NCBI GenBank assembly: GCA_965116355.1
Contig: OZ220679.1
Span: 1,798,001-1,862,000, forward strand
From: UBA1127 sp965116355
Lineage (GTDB): Bacteria; Chloroflexota; Dehalococcoidia; Lucifugimonadales; UBA1127
DNA: 64,000 nt
Direction: 5' to 3'
Below the pieces are notes generated by a model. It was not told the DNA's origin and searched no databases. It saw only the letters and a program-made list of their open reading frames with translations. The position numbers and the translations under genes are program-made. Shown here one piece after another: positions 43,194 through 51,230 of the stretch; position 1 is the stretch's first letter, and each line of letters opens with the position of its first letter.

Positions 43194-43385
43194 ATGGCGG
43201 ACGACGACCGGGCCGAGCTCCTCGGCCTGCTGGCACACTCGGGTTTCAGCTACTCCGAGGACGAGATGGAGGAGATGCTGCGCGTCTTCCGCGTGAACAA
43301 GGAACGGCTGCAGCGGCTCCACGCGGCGGACCTCGACGATGAAGAGGTGGCCGGAAGCTTCACCTCGGTGTGGAAGGAGGCGTAG
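43194..43385 (+). CDS. small GatC/AtzG-like acidic protein
   Basis: This 63-aa protein (ATG 43194; a GTG at 43176 is possible) is acidic and helical, with L-L-A-H-S-G-F-S-Y-S-E-D-E-M-E-E-M-L and then R-L-H-A-A-D-L-D-D-E-E-V-A-G-S-F. The helix-then-D-L-x-x-E layout resembles GatC and AtzG, short proteins that clamp onto GatA-type amidases. The amidase gene starts 2 bases after its stop, which supports a partner role. No experiment is known to me for this subgroup. Confidence 0.55.
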   Translation: MADDDRAELLGLLAHSGFSYSEDEMEEMLRVFRVNKERLQRLHAADLDDEEVAGSFTSVWKEA

Positions 43386-43387
43386 CC

Positions 43388-44794
43388 ATGGCGCAGAGGA
43401 CACGCGACGAGCTGTGTTTCATGAGCATCGGGGAGGCGAGCGGACTGCTGCGCGACCGCGAGCTCTCGCCCGTCGAACTGACGCAGGCGTACCTCGACCG
43501 CATCGAGGCGCTGGACGGCCGGGTGCGGTCGTACGTGACGCTGCTGCCGGAGGCGGCGCTGCAGGAGGCGCGGACGGCGGAGGATGAGATCGGGCGCGGC
43601 GAGTACAAGGGGCCGATGCACGGCGTGCCCATCGCGTACAAGGACCTGTACGACACCGCCGGGGTCCGCACGACGGGGCAGTCCAAGGTGCTGGAGCACC
43701 GGGTGCCCGATGAGGACTGCACGGCGATAGTCCGGCTTCGGGAAGCCGGGGCGGTCAACCTGGGCAAGCTGGCAATGCACGAGTTCGCGCTGGGCGGGCC
43801 GAAGACGAGCCTCTTCGACCAAGCGTGCAACCCGTGGAACCTGGACCACGTGACGGGCGGCTCCAGCAGCGGGTCGGGCGCCGCGATGGCGGCGGGGCTC
43901 GCGATGGGGACGCTGGGGTCGGACACGGGCGGCTCGATCCGCGGGCCGGCGGCGCTGTGCGGCATCGTCGGGCTGAAGCCGACGTACGGGCGCGTCAGCC
44001 GGTACGGCGTGTTGCCGCTGAGCTGGTCGCTGGACCACTGCGGGCCGATGACGTGGACGGTGGAGGACGCGGCGCTGATGCTGCAGGCCATCGCCGGGCA
44101 CGACCCGAAGGACCCGACGTCGAGCGCAGAGCCGGTGCCCGACTACGCGGCGGCGCTGGGCGGCGACCTGCGCGGGCTGACCGTCGGCGTGCCGCGCCAC
44201 TACTTCTTCGGCGAGGACGTGGGCCTCGACCCGGAGGTGGCGGACGCCGTCAACAAGGGCATCGAGACGCTGGGTGAGCTGGGCGCCGAGGTGCGGGACA
44301 TCGAGATCCCGAGCCTTCAATACGCGAGCATCGCCAACAACGTCATCATGATCAGCGAGGCGCACGCATACCACCGGAAGAACCTGCTCTCGCAGCCGGA
44401 GAACTACGGCGACATCGTGCGGACACGGTTCATCCTCGGCGCGGCGTACACGTCGGCGGACTACGTGCAGTCGCAGCGGGCGCGGAGCCGCATCCGGCGG
44501 GAGTTCGCGCGGGCTCTGGAGGGCGTCGACATCATCGCGGCGACGGTGATGCCGAAGCCGGCGGCGGCGCTGGCGGACTTCGACCCGCTGGGCATGATGA
44601 TGACGCCCAGCCTGATGGCGCCGTTCAACCAGACGGGGCTGCCGTCGATGTCGGTGCCCGTGGGGTTCTCGTCGGCGGGGCTGCCCATCGGCATGCAGCT
44701 CGCAGCGGCGCCGTTCCGCGAGGAGACGGTGTTGAAGGCGGGGCACGCGTACCAGCAGCACGCCCGGTGGCACGAGCGGCGGCCGGAGCTTTAG
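43388..44794 (+). CDS. amidase signature-family hydrolase
   Basis: This 468-aa enzyme hydrolyses an amide bond. The Ser-cisSer-Lys triad is visible: K85 in A-Y-K-D-L, the G-G-S-S-S-G-S-G stretch at 157-164 with the cis-Ser, and nucleophile S183 in D-T-G-G-S-I-R. The overall order resembles GatA, but the absence of gatB and the unusual small partner suggest a catabolic amidase. GGAGG lies 8 bases upstream of the ATG. It is translationally close-coupled to the GatC-like gene. The substrate is unknown. Confidence 0.88.
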   Translation: MAQRTRDELCFMSIGEASGLLRDRELSPVELTQAYLDRIEALDGRVRSYVTLLPEAALQEARTAEDEIGRGEYKGPMHGVPIAYKDLYDTAGVRTTGQSKVLEHRVPDEDCTAIVRLREAGAVNLGKLAMHEFALGGPKTSLFDQACNPWNLDHVTGGSSSGSGAAMAAGLAMGTLGSDTGGSIRGPAALCGIVGLKPTYGRVSRYGVLPLSWSLDHCGPMTWTVEDAALMLQAIAGHDPKDPTSSAEPVPDYAAALGGDLRGLTVGVPRHYFFGEDVGLDPEVADAVNKGIETLGELGAEVRDIEIPSLQYASIANNVIMISEAHAYHRKNLLSQPENYGDIVRTRFILGAAYTSADYVQSQRARSRIRREFARALEGVDIIAATVMPKPAAALADFDPLGMMMTPSLMAPFNQTGLPSMSVPVGFSSAGLPIGMQLAAAPFREETVLKAGHAYQQHARWHERRPEL

Positions 44795-44810
44795 GCGCCA
44801 TTCTCGTTCG

Positions 44811-44893
44811 TCCTTCGATTTCCCTCAGGGCGAACGGAGGTATGGGGAGCTCAGGGCGAACGGGGCGGGCAACCACGAGGGTTGCCCCTACGG
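44811..44893. repeat. family B copies and a family D copy
   Basis: A full family B copy (44811-44836), a family B half (about 44849-44863) and a family D copy with arms GGGCAACC and GGTTGCCC (44866-44893) fill the gap between amidase and dehydrogenase. Confidence 0.6.
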
Positions 44894-44929
44894 GCGAACG
44901 GAAGGCGACCAAACACACAGGGAGGAACC

Positions 44930-45916
44930 ATGAAGGCGATTCAGGTCTTCGGGCCCAGGCACATGCGGATGGTGGACGTCCCGGAGCCGCAACGGGAGAG
45001 CGGGCAGCTGCTCATCAGGAGCGAGGTGCTCTCCATCTGCGGCAGCGACATGCGCTCGTTCCGGTATGCCTTTCCGGAGGAACAGTACCCGCTGGCGCCC
45101 TGCATGCCGTGCCACGAGTGCGTCGGCATCGTGGAGGAGAGCGACTCGGCGGAGGTGCCGGCCGGGACGCGCGTCATCGCGCTGAACATCGGACGCGGGG
45201 GACGCGGCGGCAACTACGGCATGGGCGCGGAGTGGGTGCTATCGGCGCCGGACCTGGTCATCCCGCTGCCGGAGGGCGCCGACCCCTCGACGTACATCAT
45301 GTGCCAGCCCGTCGGGACGGTGCTGTACGCGGCCAAGCGGCTGCCGAACATCATCGGGCAGACGATGGTCGTGCTGGGCCAGGGGGTCATCGGCCTGACG
45401 TTCACGCGGCTTGCCGTCCAGATGGGCGCGGGGCGGGTCGTCGCCGTCGACCACCACGACTACCGGCTGGCGAAGTCGCGGCAACTCGGCGCGACGCACA
45501 CCGTCAACTCGTACAACGAGGACCCGATCGCGGTGGTGCGCGAGCTGACCGGGGGCGAGGGCGCCGACGTGGTCATCGAGGCCGCCGGGCAGGTGGAAAC
45601 GGTCGAGATGATCAAGGGGCTGGTGAAGATGTTCGGCACGATTGCGCTGTTCGGGCTGCCGGAGGAGCCGAAGGTGGAGCTGGACTTGGTGGGGCTGATG
45701 CGGCGGCAGGCGGTCATCATCCCGAACGTGAGCGCGTCCACCAACGACCCGACGAGCTGCATCAAGGAGACCGTCGACCTGGTGAACCAGGGGACGCTCG
45801 ACGTGTCCTGGCTGGTGACGCACCGGCTGCCGTTCTCGGAGGCGCCCAAGGCGTACGAGATGTACGAGGGCTACCAGGACGAGATCATCAAGGTGGTGAT
45901 GGACGCGAGTGCGTAG
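44930..45916 (+). CDS. medium-chain Zn-dependent dehydrogenase lacking the structural zinc lobe
   Basis: This 328-aa protein has the catalytic zinc residue C37 (S-I-C-G-S-D) and H62-E63 (C-H-E-C-V-G), and a nucleotide site L-G-Q-G-V-I-G-L near residue 149. The four-cysteine structural zinc lobe is absent: after G-T-R-V-I-A-L-N there is a Gly/Arg-rich turn instead. It is shorter than the usual 340-350 aa. The GGGAGG upstream supports the ATG. It is probably an alcohol, polyol or similar dehydrogenase; the substrate is unknown. The other zinc-lobe-less paralogue is at 7748-8815. Confidence 0.85.
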   Translation: MKAIQVFGPRHMRMVDVPEPQRESGQLLIRSEVLSICGSDMRSFRYAFPEEQYPLAPCMPCHECVGIVEESDSAEVPAGTRVIALNIGRGGRGGNYGMGAEWVLSAPDLVIPLPEGADPSTYIMCQPVGTVLYAAKRLPNIIGQTMVVLGQGVIGLTFTRLAVQMGAGRVVAVDHHDYRLAKSRQLGATHTVNSYNEDPIAVVRELTGGEGADVVIEAAGQVETVEMIKGLVKMFGTIALFGLPEEPKVELDLVGLMRRQAVIIPNVSASTNDPTSCIKETVDLVNQGTLDVSWLVTHRLPFSEAPKAYEMYEGYQDEIIKVVMDASA

Positions 45917-45942
45917 GGGGGCAAGACCCCTCCTGACCGGCG

Positions 45943-46013
45943 CCCTTCGACAGGCTCAGGGCGAACGGGGGCGTCAGCCGCGTCGGGGCTCCTGCCTTCG
46001 CAGGAGCGACGAG
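45943..46013. repeat. family B and family A repeats
   Basis: Family B (45943-45968) precedes a family A copy with arms GCTCCTGC and GCAGGAGC (45981-46013). Confidence 0.6.
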
Positions 46014-46093
46014 AAGAGGGCGAACGGGGGAGGGGCGACGTCTCCATGCCGCCATCCCTCATCCAAGAGATTGGGGCGTGCACGGCGGCCAAG

Positions 46094-46122
46094 TTGACTT
46101 TGCCGACTATCTTCACTATTGT
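46094..46122 (+). promoter_or_regulatory. promoter giving a nearly leaderless DUF4258 transcript
   Basis: TTGACT (46094-46099) and TATTGT (46117-46122) are 17 bases apart, and the ATG follows 6 bases later, at the expected transcription start. Confidence 0.4.
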
Positions 46123-46128
46123 TGCCCT

Positions 46129-46338
46129 ATGAGGGCGGTATTTTTCAACGACAGAGTACAAGATGAAGCTGAATCCCGCTCAATTTCATTGGATCTCATC
46201 CAGCAGTGCCTGGACAACCCAGACCAAGTCTATACTTACAGGGAATTTGAGGTATATTGTGCATACTTGGACGATGAGCAGATGATCAAGGTGACCCTTC
46301 GCAGCGGATACATCGTGCGGACGTACATCGTCCGATAA
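46129..46338 (+). CDS. DUF4258 domain protein
   Basis: This 69-aa protein resembles DUF4258, a small fold found in putative toxin-antitoxin pairs. It has V-F-F-N-D-R-V-Q-D-E, then R-S-I-S-L-D-L-I-Q-Q-C-L-D-N-P near residue 17, a Y-R-E-F-E-V-Y-C strand and I-K-V-T-L-R-S-G-Y-I-V-R-T near the end. RelE-like ends of this kind suggest RNA binding, but no activity is established. It overlaps the region just before the DUF2283 gene. A second such pair is at 55489-55919. No ribosome site is seen, consistent with leaderless translation. Confidence 0.7.
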   Translation: MRAVFFNDRVQDEAESRSISLDLIQQCLDNPDQVYTYREFEVYCAYLDDEQMIKVTLRSGYIVRTYIVR

Positions 46339-46358
46339 TGTCAGGCAGGAGTTGCGTT

Positions 46359-46583
46359 ATGCTCAAGCCAAAGAGCGTCAACTACGATTCGGAACGGGAC
46401 GCGTTGTATGTGGTGGTCAGCGATGGGGCCATAAGCCACAGCTTCGAGCTTACCCCGGAAATCGTGCTGGACCTGGACAAGGATGAAAATGTGGTTGGGA
46501 TTGACATTATGCCTTTCTCATCCATATTTCCGACGTTGCCCGGGTCGCTTCAACCCATGCGGCATGAGTGGGTGCCAGCGTAG
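46359..46583 (+). CDS. DUF2283 domain protein
   Basis: This 74-aa protein has the DUF2283 signature: Y-D-S-E-R-D-A-L-Y-V-V-V at about residues 7-18, then E-I-V-L-D-L-D-K-D-E-N-V-V-G-I-D-I near 37-53. AGGAG 8 bases before the ATG at 46359 decides the start; an ATG at 46338 that overlaps the DUF4258 stop is less likely. The pair DUF4258-DUF2283 is a recurrent two-gene module, suspected to be toxin and antitoxin. A terminator follows. Confidence 0.75.
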   Translation: MLKPKSVNYDSERDALYVVVSDGAISHSFELTPEIVLDLDKDENVVGIDIMPFSSIFPTLPGSLQPMRHEWVPA

Positions 46584-46601
46584 GCTTCGGAAGCAAAGGA
46601 G

Positions 46602-46644
46602 AAAAAGGGAAAGGGGCCGTATTATACGGCCCCTTTCCCTTTTT
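46602..46644. terminator. bidirectional intrinsic terminator
   Basis: A perfect 21-bp stem centred on 46623 has an A5 tract on the left and a T5 tract on the right, so it works for the DUF2283 gene and for the convergent epimerase gene. Confidence 0.85.
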
Positions 46645-46666
46645 GCTGAGTAGCCAGGTATAAGGG

Positions 46667-47623
46667 CTAGCGCTCGTTGCCGGCGCGGAGCCAGTTGATG
46701 TAGTCGACGACGCCGGACTGCAGGGTGTACTGCGGCGTGTAGCCAACCTCGGCCCGGATGCGGGCCGGGTCGCCGTAGGGGTCCTTGCGGGCGTTGGGGC
46801 CGTTGCCCGGCTGGAGCTCGATCATGGCGTCGGGGATGACCTCCTTGATGGCGTCGACGAGGTTCTGGTTGGTGGAGCCGACGCCGCTGCTGATGTTGTA
46901 GGTCTTGCTGGGCAGCGACTCCTGCCGGTGCACCATGCTGATGCCGAGGCCGCAGTCCTTGACGTAGCAGAAGTCGGCCTGGTCGTCCTGGAAGGGGACG
47001 CCGCCGCGGCCGCCGGCCAGGTTCGGGTCCTCGCCCTTGACGGCGGCGTGGACGAGGCGGCTTGGGAGGTTGGCCATCGAGTGGTAGAGGGGGCCCCAGA
47101 TGCCGCCGATGCGGAGGTTGATGACCTCTATGCCGGAGCGGACGCCCACGTGGCCGCCGACGACCTCAAAGGTCTTCTTGTAGGTCTCCGTCGGGTTGCC
47201 GGTGGCGTAGATGGGGAGGTCCATGTCCTCCCGGAACGGCCCCTCCGACACGCTGGAGTAGATGGCGATGGAGCTGGCGAGGGAGACGCGGGAGACGCCC
47301 CACTGCACGCCGGCCTCCATGACGTTCATCAGGCCGCTCAGGTTGACGCGCATGTCGCCGACGGCGTCGAAGGCGCCGAGGCCGGTGACGGCCAGGTGGC
47401 AGATGCTGGTGATGTTGTGCTTCTCGCCGAGAGCGAGGAGGCCCTCGCGGTCGGTTACGTCGACCTTCTCGACATGGACGCGGCTGCCGTAGTCGTCCTT
47501 GATGAAGCTGGGCTCACGCCAGGTCTGGTAGTAGGTGATGGCCACTTCGTCCTCGCCCGCGTCGAGCATCGCGCGGGCCGTGTGCAGGCCAATGAACCCC
47601 ATGCCGCCGGTGATCAGAATCAT
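46667..47623 (-). CDS. NAD-dependent epimerase/dehydratase (extended SDR) family protein
   Basis: This 318-aa protein has the extended-SDR nucleotide motif G-G-M-G-F-I-G (residues 6-12) and D-V-T-D near 55. The catalytic Y-x3-K is not in its standard form: the expected region reads N-P-T-E-T-Y-K-K-T-F-E, with Lys directly after Tyr. Ser and Thr near 117 (A-S-S-I-A-I-Y-S-S) are retained. It could be a sugar-nucleotide epimerase, a related dehydratase or a non-catalytic reductase. GGAGG precedes the ATG. Confidence 0.8.
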   Translation of the reverse strand: MILITGGMGFIGLHTARAMLDAGEDEVAITYYQTWREPSFIKDDYGSRVHVEKVDVTDREGLLALGEKHNITSICHLAVTGLGAFDAVGDMRVNLSGLMNVMEAGVQWGVSRVSLASSIAIYSSVSEGPFREDMDLPIYATGNPTETYKKTFEVVGGHVGVRSGIEVINLRIGGIWGPLYHSMANLPSRLVHAAVKGEDPNLAGGRGGVPFQDDQADFCYVKDCGLGISMVHRQESLPSKTYNISSGVGSTNQNLVDAIKEVIPDAMIELQPGNGPNARKDPYGDPARIRAEVGYTPQYTLQSGVVDYINWLRAGNER

Positions 47624-47702
47624 TGTTGTCCTCCAGTCGAGTTGCGCGACGGCCGGGAGTCATGCCCACACGACGCCCAAGGGCGCCGTCGCTTCGGGCG
47701 GT

Positions 47703-47732
47703 AGCATAGCTAGGGGAGCTTCGTATTGTCAA
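47703..47732 (-). promoter_or_regulatory. promoter for the epimerase-like gene
   Basis: On the minus strand a perfect TTGACA (47732-47727) is 18 bases from TATGCT (47708-47703, four of six). It overlaps the stop of the upstream retropepsin-like gene. Confidence 0.5.
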
Positions 47733-48115
47733 CCGGAACGGGGAGGGGTGGGGCGCATGGTCGGCATCCAGCCGTGGGTGGGGAAGACGCGCTCCGTCGT
47801 GGGGTCCGCCTTGAGCGAGAGGGCGGCCAGGGCGATGCGGCCGAGGAGGGGATCGGCGCCGTCCGGGCCGAAGACGACGGGCGTGACGCCGGAAGAGCCC
47901 TCGACGGTGAGGCGCACGTCGCCGATGTCCATCAGCTCGCGGCGGCCGCCGGGCAGCGTGACGGGCGCCTGCCGGTCGGGCGCGAGGCCGATGTCGCGCA
48001 GGAGGTGGCCGGGGAGCATGGAGTAGGCGACGTCGATGTTGACCGTGGCGCGGACGTCGCGCTGGTCGTGCCAGTCGGGAGAGGATACGGTCACGCGGCA
48101 GAGGAAGGTGGACAC
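47729..48115 (-). CDS. retropepsin-like aspartic-protease-fold protein with a degraded active site
   Basis: This 128-aa protein has the clan-AA layout found in short bacterial proteins of this fold. It begins with beta strands, then V-N-I-D-V-A-Y-S-M-L-P near residue 26, where D-T/S-G-A is expected, and the flap/loop L-L-R-D-I-G-L-A-P. It closes with D-P-L-L-G-R-I-A-L-A-A-L-S-L-K-A-D-P, which matches the usual G-x-x-L-L-G...L-x-V-D-P ending. The catalytic D-[TS]-G triplet is replaced by D-V-A, so proteolysis is doubtful. It sits between ubiX (3 bases away) and the epimerase-like gene. Confidence 0.65.
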   Translation of the reverse strand: MSTFLCRVTVSSPDWHDQRDVRATVNIDVAYSMLPGHLLRDIGLAPDRQAPVTLPGGRRELMDIGDVRLTVEGSSGVTPVVFGPDGADPLLGRIALAALSLKADPTTERVFPTHGWMPTMRPTPPRSG

Positions 48116-48118
48116 GGG

Positions 48119-48730
48119 CTAGTCCTCCCTCTCGCGATCTGGGCGCCACTGGTGCGCGTCCTCGAGCGCCTCCTCGATGCCGAGGGCGACGAGGACCCGG
48201 TCGACGACAAAGTCGACGACCTCGTCGACGGTCTGGGGGCGGAGGTAGAAGGGCGGCTCCGGCGGCAGGACGACGGCGCCGAGCTGGCTGACCCGCAGCA
48301 TGTTCTCGATGTGCCCCGAGTGCAGGGGCGTCTCGCGGGGGGTGATGACGAGGGTGCGGCGCTCCTTCAGGCAGACGTCGGCGGCGCGGAGGAGGAGGTT
48401 GTCGGCGCGGCCATGGGCGATGGCGGAGAGGCTGTTCATGCTGCAGGGCACGACGGCCATGCCGCGCGTGGGGTAGGAGCCGCTGGCGATGGGCGCGCGG
48501 AGGTCGCCGATGGCGTACTCGGTGAAGTGGGGCGACTCCCGCCATCCGGCGAGGGTGGCCGCGTAGCTGCGGTCCAGCTCGTCGGCCCAGACGAGCCGCC
48601 CGCCGGACGAGCAGACCAGCGCGACGTCGGTCTCGCGGCGCAGCAGGGCGTCGACGAGGCGCACGGCCATGACGACGCCGCTGGCGCCCGTGACGCCGAC
48701 GATGACGGGGCGTTCGTCGTGTGTCGTCAC
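48119..48730 (-). CDS. ubiX: UbiX-type flavin prenyltransferase
   Basis: This 203-aa flavoprotein makes prenylated FMN for UbiD decarboxylases. The start is GTG 48730, which overlaps the ubiA stop by 4 bases. Motifs are G-V-T-G-A-S-G near residue 12-18, V-V-P-C-S-M-N-S-L-S-A-I-A near 94 and the R-R-T-L-V-I-T-P-R-E-T-P-L-H near 123, the classic UbiX signature. It lies in an ubiA-ubiX-retropepsin-like gene run, with ubiD upstream. Confidence 0.9.
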   Translation of the reverse strand: MTTHDERPVIVGVTGASGVVMAVRLVDALLRRETDVALVCSSGGRLVWADELDRSYAATLAGWRESPHFTEYAIGDLRAPIASGSYPTRGMAVVPCSMNSLSAIAHGRADNLLLRAADVCLKERRTLVITPRETPLHSGHIENMLRVSQLGAVVLPPEPPFYLRPQTVDEVVDFVVDRVLVALGIEEALEDAHQWRPDRERED

Positions 48731-49623
48731 ACCAGCACCACCGCGATGAAGGTGAAGACGAGCACGGCAAGGCTGATGGAGGCGTTCACCCACGTGAAGG
48801 CGAAGCGCAGCCGAGACATGTCGTCAGGCTTCAGCAGCCGGTGCTCGTAGACCAGCAGGACGGCGGCGATGGCCCAGCCGATGAAGTAGGGCCACGCCAG
48901 CTCCAGCCAGAGGCCGAGGGCCAGCAGCGCGGAGGCGGTCAGCAGGTGCATCGCGCGGGAGACCCAGAAGGCCGCGTGCACCCCGAACCGGGCGGGCAAC
49001 GCCTTGATGCCGTTCGCGCGGTCGAAGTCGATGTCGCCGACGGTGTTGAAGATGTCGAAGCCGCTGGCGAAGGTCATGACGACGGCGTACAGCAGCACCG
49101 CCTCCCACGCGAGCTCGCCGGTGACGCCGACCCAGCCGCCCGCGGGCGCGATGGCGAGCGTCATGCCAAGAGTGAAGGACGTCAGCCACGAAAAGCGCTT
49201 GACCAGTGAGTAGCCGACGACAAAGAGGGCGCCGACGGGCGAGAGGGCGAGCGCCAGCGGGTTGAGCTGCCACGCCGCCACGAAAAAGAGCGCCAAACCG
49301 GCGACGGCCAGCGCGGAGAGCTCCCACGGCTGCAGCAGCCCCTGCGGCAGATGGCGGTCGGCGGTGCGTGGGTTCCTGGCGTCGATGTTGCGGTCGAAGA
49401 CGCGGTTGACGGCCATGCCGGCGTTGCGCGCGCCGACCATCGCGAGGGTTACCCACACGAACGGCTGGAGCTCGGGCAAGCCGTCGGCGGCGAGGAGCAT
49501 GCCGACGTAGGCGAAGGGCAGGGCGAACAGGCTCTGCTCGAACTTCACCGCCGCGAGGACGTAGTTCAGCCTGGTCAGGGGGCCCGCGTTGTTGTGCGCT
49601 ACGTTCTGCATGCGTTCAGCCAT
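48727..49623 (-). CDS. UbiA-family prenyltransferase
   Basis: This 298-aa membrane protein has about eight hydrophobic segments and the two Asp-rich motifs that bind the prenyl diphosphate: N-R-V-F-D-R-N-I-D-A-R-N-P-R-T at residues 73-87 and D-I-D-F-D-R-A-N-G-I-K near 200. It attaches an isoprenoid to an aromatic acid. Together with UbiX and UbiD it matches the late futalosine (MqnP/MqnM/MqnL) route to menaquinone, although early mqn genes are not in the window. Another start is at 49611. Its stop overlaps the ubiX start. Confidence 0.88.
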   Translation of the reverse strand: MAERMQNVAHNNAGPLTRLNYVLAAVKFEQSLFALPFAYVGMLLAADGLPELQPFVWVTLAMVGARNAGMAVNRVFDRNIDARNPRTADRHLPQGLLQPWELSALAVAGLALFFVAAWQLNPLALALSPVGALFVVGYSLVKRFSWLTSFTLGMTLAIAPAGGWVGVTGELAWEAVLLYAVVMTFASGFDIFNTVGDIDFDRANGIKALPARFGVHAAFWVSRAMHLLTASALLALGLWLELAWPYFIGWAIAAVLLVYEHRLLKPDDMSRLRFAFTWVNASISLAVLVFTFIAVVLV

Positions 49624-49646
49624 TCTTCGTTGGCGCTCACTGGTCG

Positions 49647-49672
49647 CCCTTCGACGGGCTCAGGGCGAACGG
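49647..49672. repeat. family B repeat
   Basis: CCCTTCGACGGG is followed by CTCAGGGCGAACGG, between ubiD and ubiA. Confidence 0.6.
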
Positions 49673-49687
49673 CGGTTGTCCCTTCAA

Positions 49688-51148
49688 TTATATGCCGTAC
49701 GACGACCACTTGCGGTCGACGAGGGCCTTGATCTCGTCGCTCATGACGATGTCATCAGGCCAGGGGCGCTCGCGGCCGTCGACGGGGCCCTTGGCCGTCG
49801 CGTCGATGCCGACCTTGCTGCCGACGCGGGGCGTACTTGCGGCGTGGTCGAGGTCGTCGGCGGGACCGCTGGCGAAGAAGATGTCCTGCTGCGGATCGAG
49901 GTTGGCCGTCACGCGCCACGCGACCTCGGAAAGGTCGTGCACGTTGACGTCCGCGTCGACGATGACGATGGCCTTGGCGAGGGCGAGGAGGCCGAGGCCC
50001 CACATGCCGTGGGCGACCTTCTGCGCCTGGCCGCGGTAGTTCTTGCGGATGGAAACGATGATGAGGTTGTGGAAGATGCCCTCTGCGGGCATGTTGATGT
50101 CCACCACCTCCGGCAGCATCATCTGGATGGCGGGGAGGAAGAGGCGCTCCGTGGCCTTGCCGAAGAAGTAGTCCTCCGTTGTGGGGCGGCCCACCATGGT
50201 GGTGGGGTAGATGGGGTCCCGGCGGTGGGTCATGGCGGTGACGTGGAAGACGGGGTAGTCCTCGGCGGGGGAGTAGTAGCCGGTGTGGTCGCCGAAGGGG
50301 CCCTCGGGGCGGCTCTCGGCCGGATCGACGTAGCCCTCGAGGACGATCTCCGCGTGGGCGGGGACCTCCAGGTCGACGGTCTTGCACTTGACGAGCTCGA
50401 TGCCCTCCTCGCGGATGAAGCCGGCGAGGAGGTACTCGTCGAGGTCGGGCGGGAGCGGCGCGGAGCCGGCCCAGATCGTCGCGGGGTCGCCGCCGAGGGC
50501 GACGGCCACCTCCATGCGCTCCATGCCGCGGTCCTGGGCGAGCCGCTGGTGCTGCGCGCCGATCTTGTGGGTCTGCCAGTGCATGCCGGTGGTGTTGCGG
50601 TCGTAGACCTGCATGCGGTAGATGCCGATGTTGCGGACGCCGGTGGCCGGGTCGCGGCTGACGACGAGGGGCAGGGTGATGAAGGGCCCCGCGTCGCCGG
50701 GCCAGCAGGTGAGGACGGGGAGCGTCGACAGGTCGACCTCCTCGGCGGGGATGAAGACCTCCTGGCACGGGGCGGTGCGGACGGTCTTCGGCTGGAAGGA
50801 GGCGATGTGGGCGAGCTGGCCGAGGGCCTTCAGCTTGGCGAAGAGCCCCTGGTGCGGCTCCTTGACCATGCCGAGGAGGTCGCGCAGCCGCTCCGTCAGC
50901 TCGTCGAGGCGGTCGACGCCGAGGGCGGCCGAGACGCGGGGGATGGAGCCGAAGGCGTTGATGAGCAGGGACATGTCGTGGCCCTCGACGTTCTCGAAAA
51001 GGAGGGCGGGGCCGCCGGACTTGACCATGCGGTCGGCGATCTCCGTGATCTCGAGGTGGGCGCTGACGGGCGCCGACACGCGGCGCAGGTCGCCCTGGGC
51101 CTCGAGGAAGGCGATGTACTCGCGCAGGTCACGGAACTTGCGGGGCAT
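49688..51148 (-). CDS. ubiD: UbiD-family decarboxylase
   Basis: This 486-aa enzyme uses prenylated FMN to remove or add an aromatic carboxylate. The start at 51148 has AGGAGG 9 bases upstream and fits the family N-terminus F-R-D-L-R-E-Y-I-A-F-L. Family blocks are G-P-A-L-L-F-E-N-V-E-G near residue 46, R-N-I-G-I-Y-R-M-Q near 167 and P-E-G-P-F-G-D-H-T-G-Y-Y near 280, with the active-site acidic residues in place. It precedes ubiA and ubiX on the same strand. Menaquinone synthesis is the likely role; catabolic phenolic decarboxylation is the alternative. Confidence 0.92.
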   Translation of the reverse strand: MPRKFRDLREYIAFLEAQGDLRRVSAPVSAHLEITEIADRMVKSGGPALLFENVEGHDMSLLINAFGSIPRVSAALGVDRLDELTERLRDLLGMVKEPHQGLFAKLKALGQLAHIASFQPKTVRTAPCQEVFIPAEEVDLSTLPVLTCWPGDAGPFITLPLVVSRDPATGVRNIGIYRMQVYDRNTTGMHWQTHKIGAQHQRLAQDRGMERMEVAVALGGDPATIWAGSAPLPPDLDEYLLAGFIREEGIELVKCKTVDLEVPAHAEIVLEGYVDPAESRPEGPFGDHTGYYSPAEDYPVFHVTAMTHRRDPIYPTTMVGRPTTEDYFFGKATERLFLPAIQMMLPEVVDINMPAEGIFHNLIIVSIRKNYRGQAQKVAHGMWGLGLLALAKAIVIVDADVNVHDLSEVAWRVTANLDPQQDIFFASGPADDLDHAASTPRVGSKVGIDATAKGPVDGRERPWPDDIVMSDEIKALVDRKWSSYGI

Positions 51149-51230
51149 GCGGGCGGCCTCCTGGCGGCGGGCTGAGCTGAGTGCCCGCATTGTGTGGAGG
51201 GGAGAGAAGGGGTGTCAAGGATTGGGGGGA

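Noticed and set aside
43388..44794. Amidase as GatA of the tRNA amidotransferase
   Set aside because: No gatB is present, the small partner is not a normal GatC, and context is catabolic; kept as a family-level call only.
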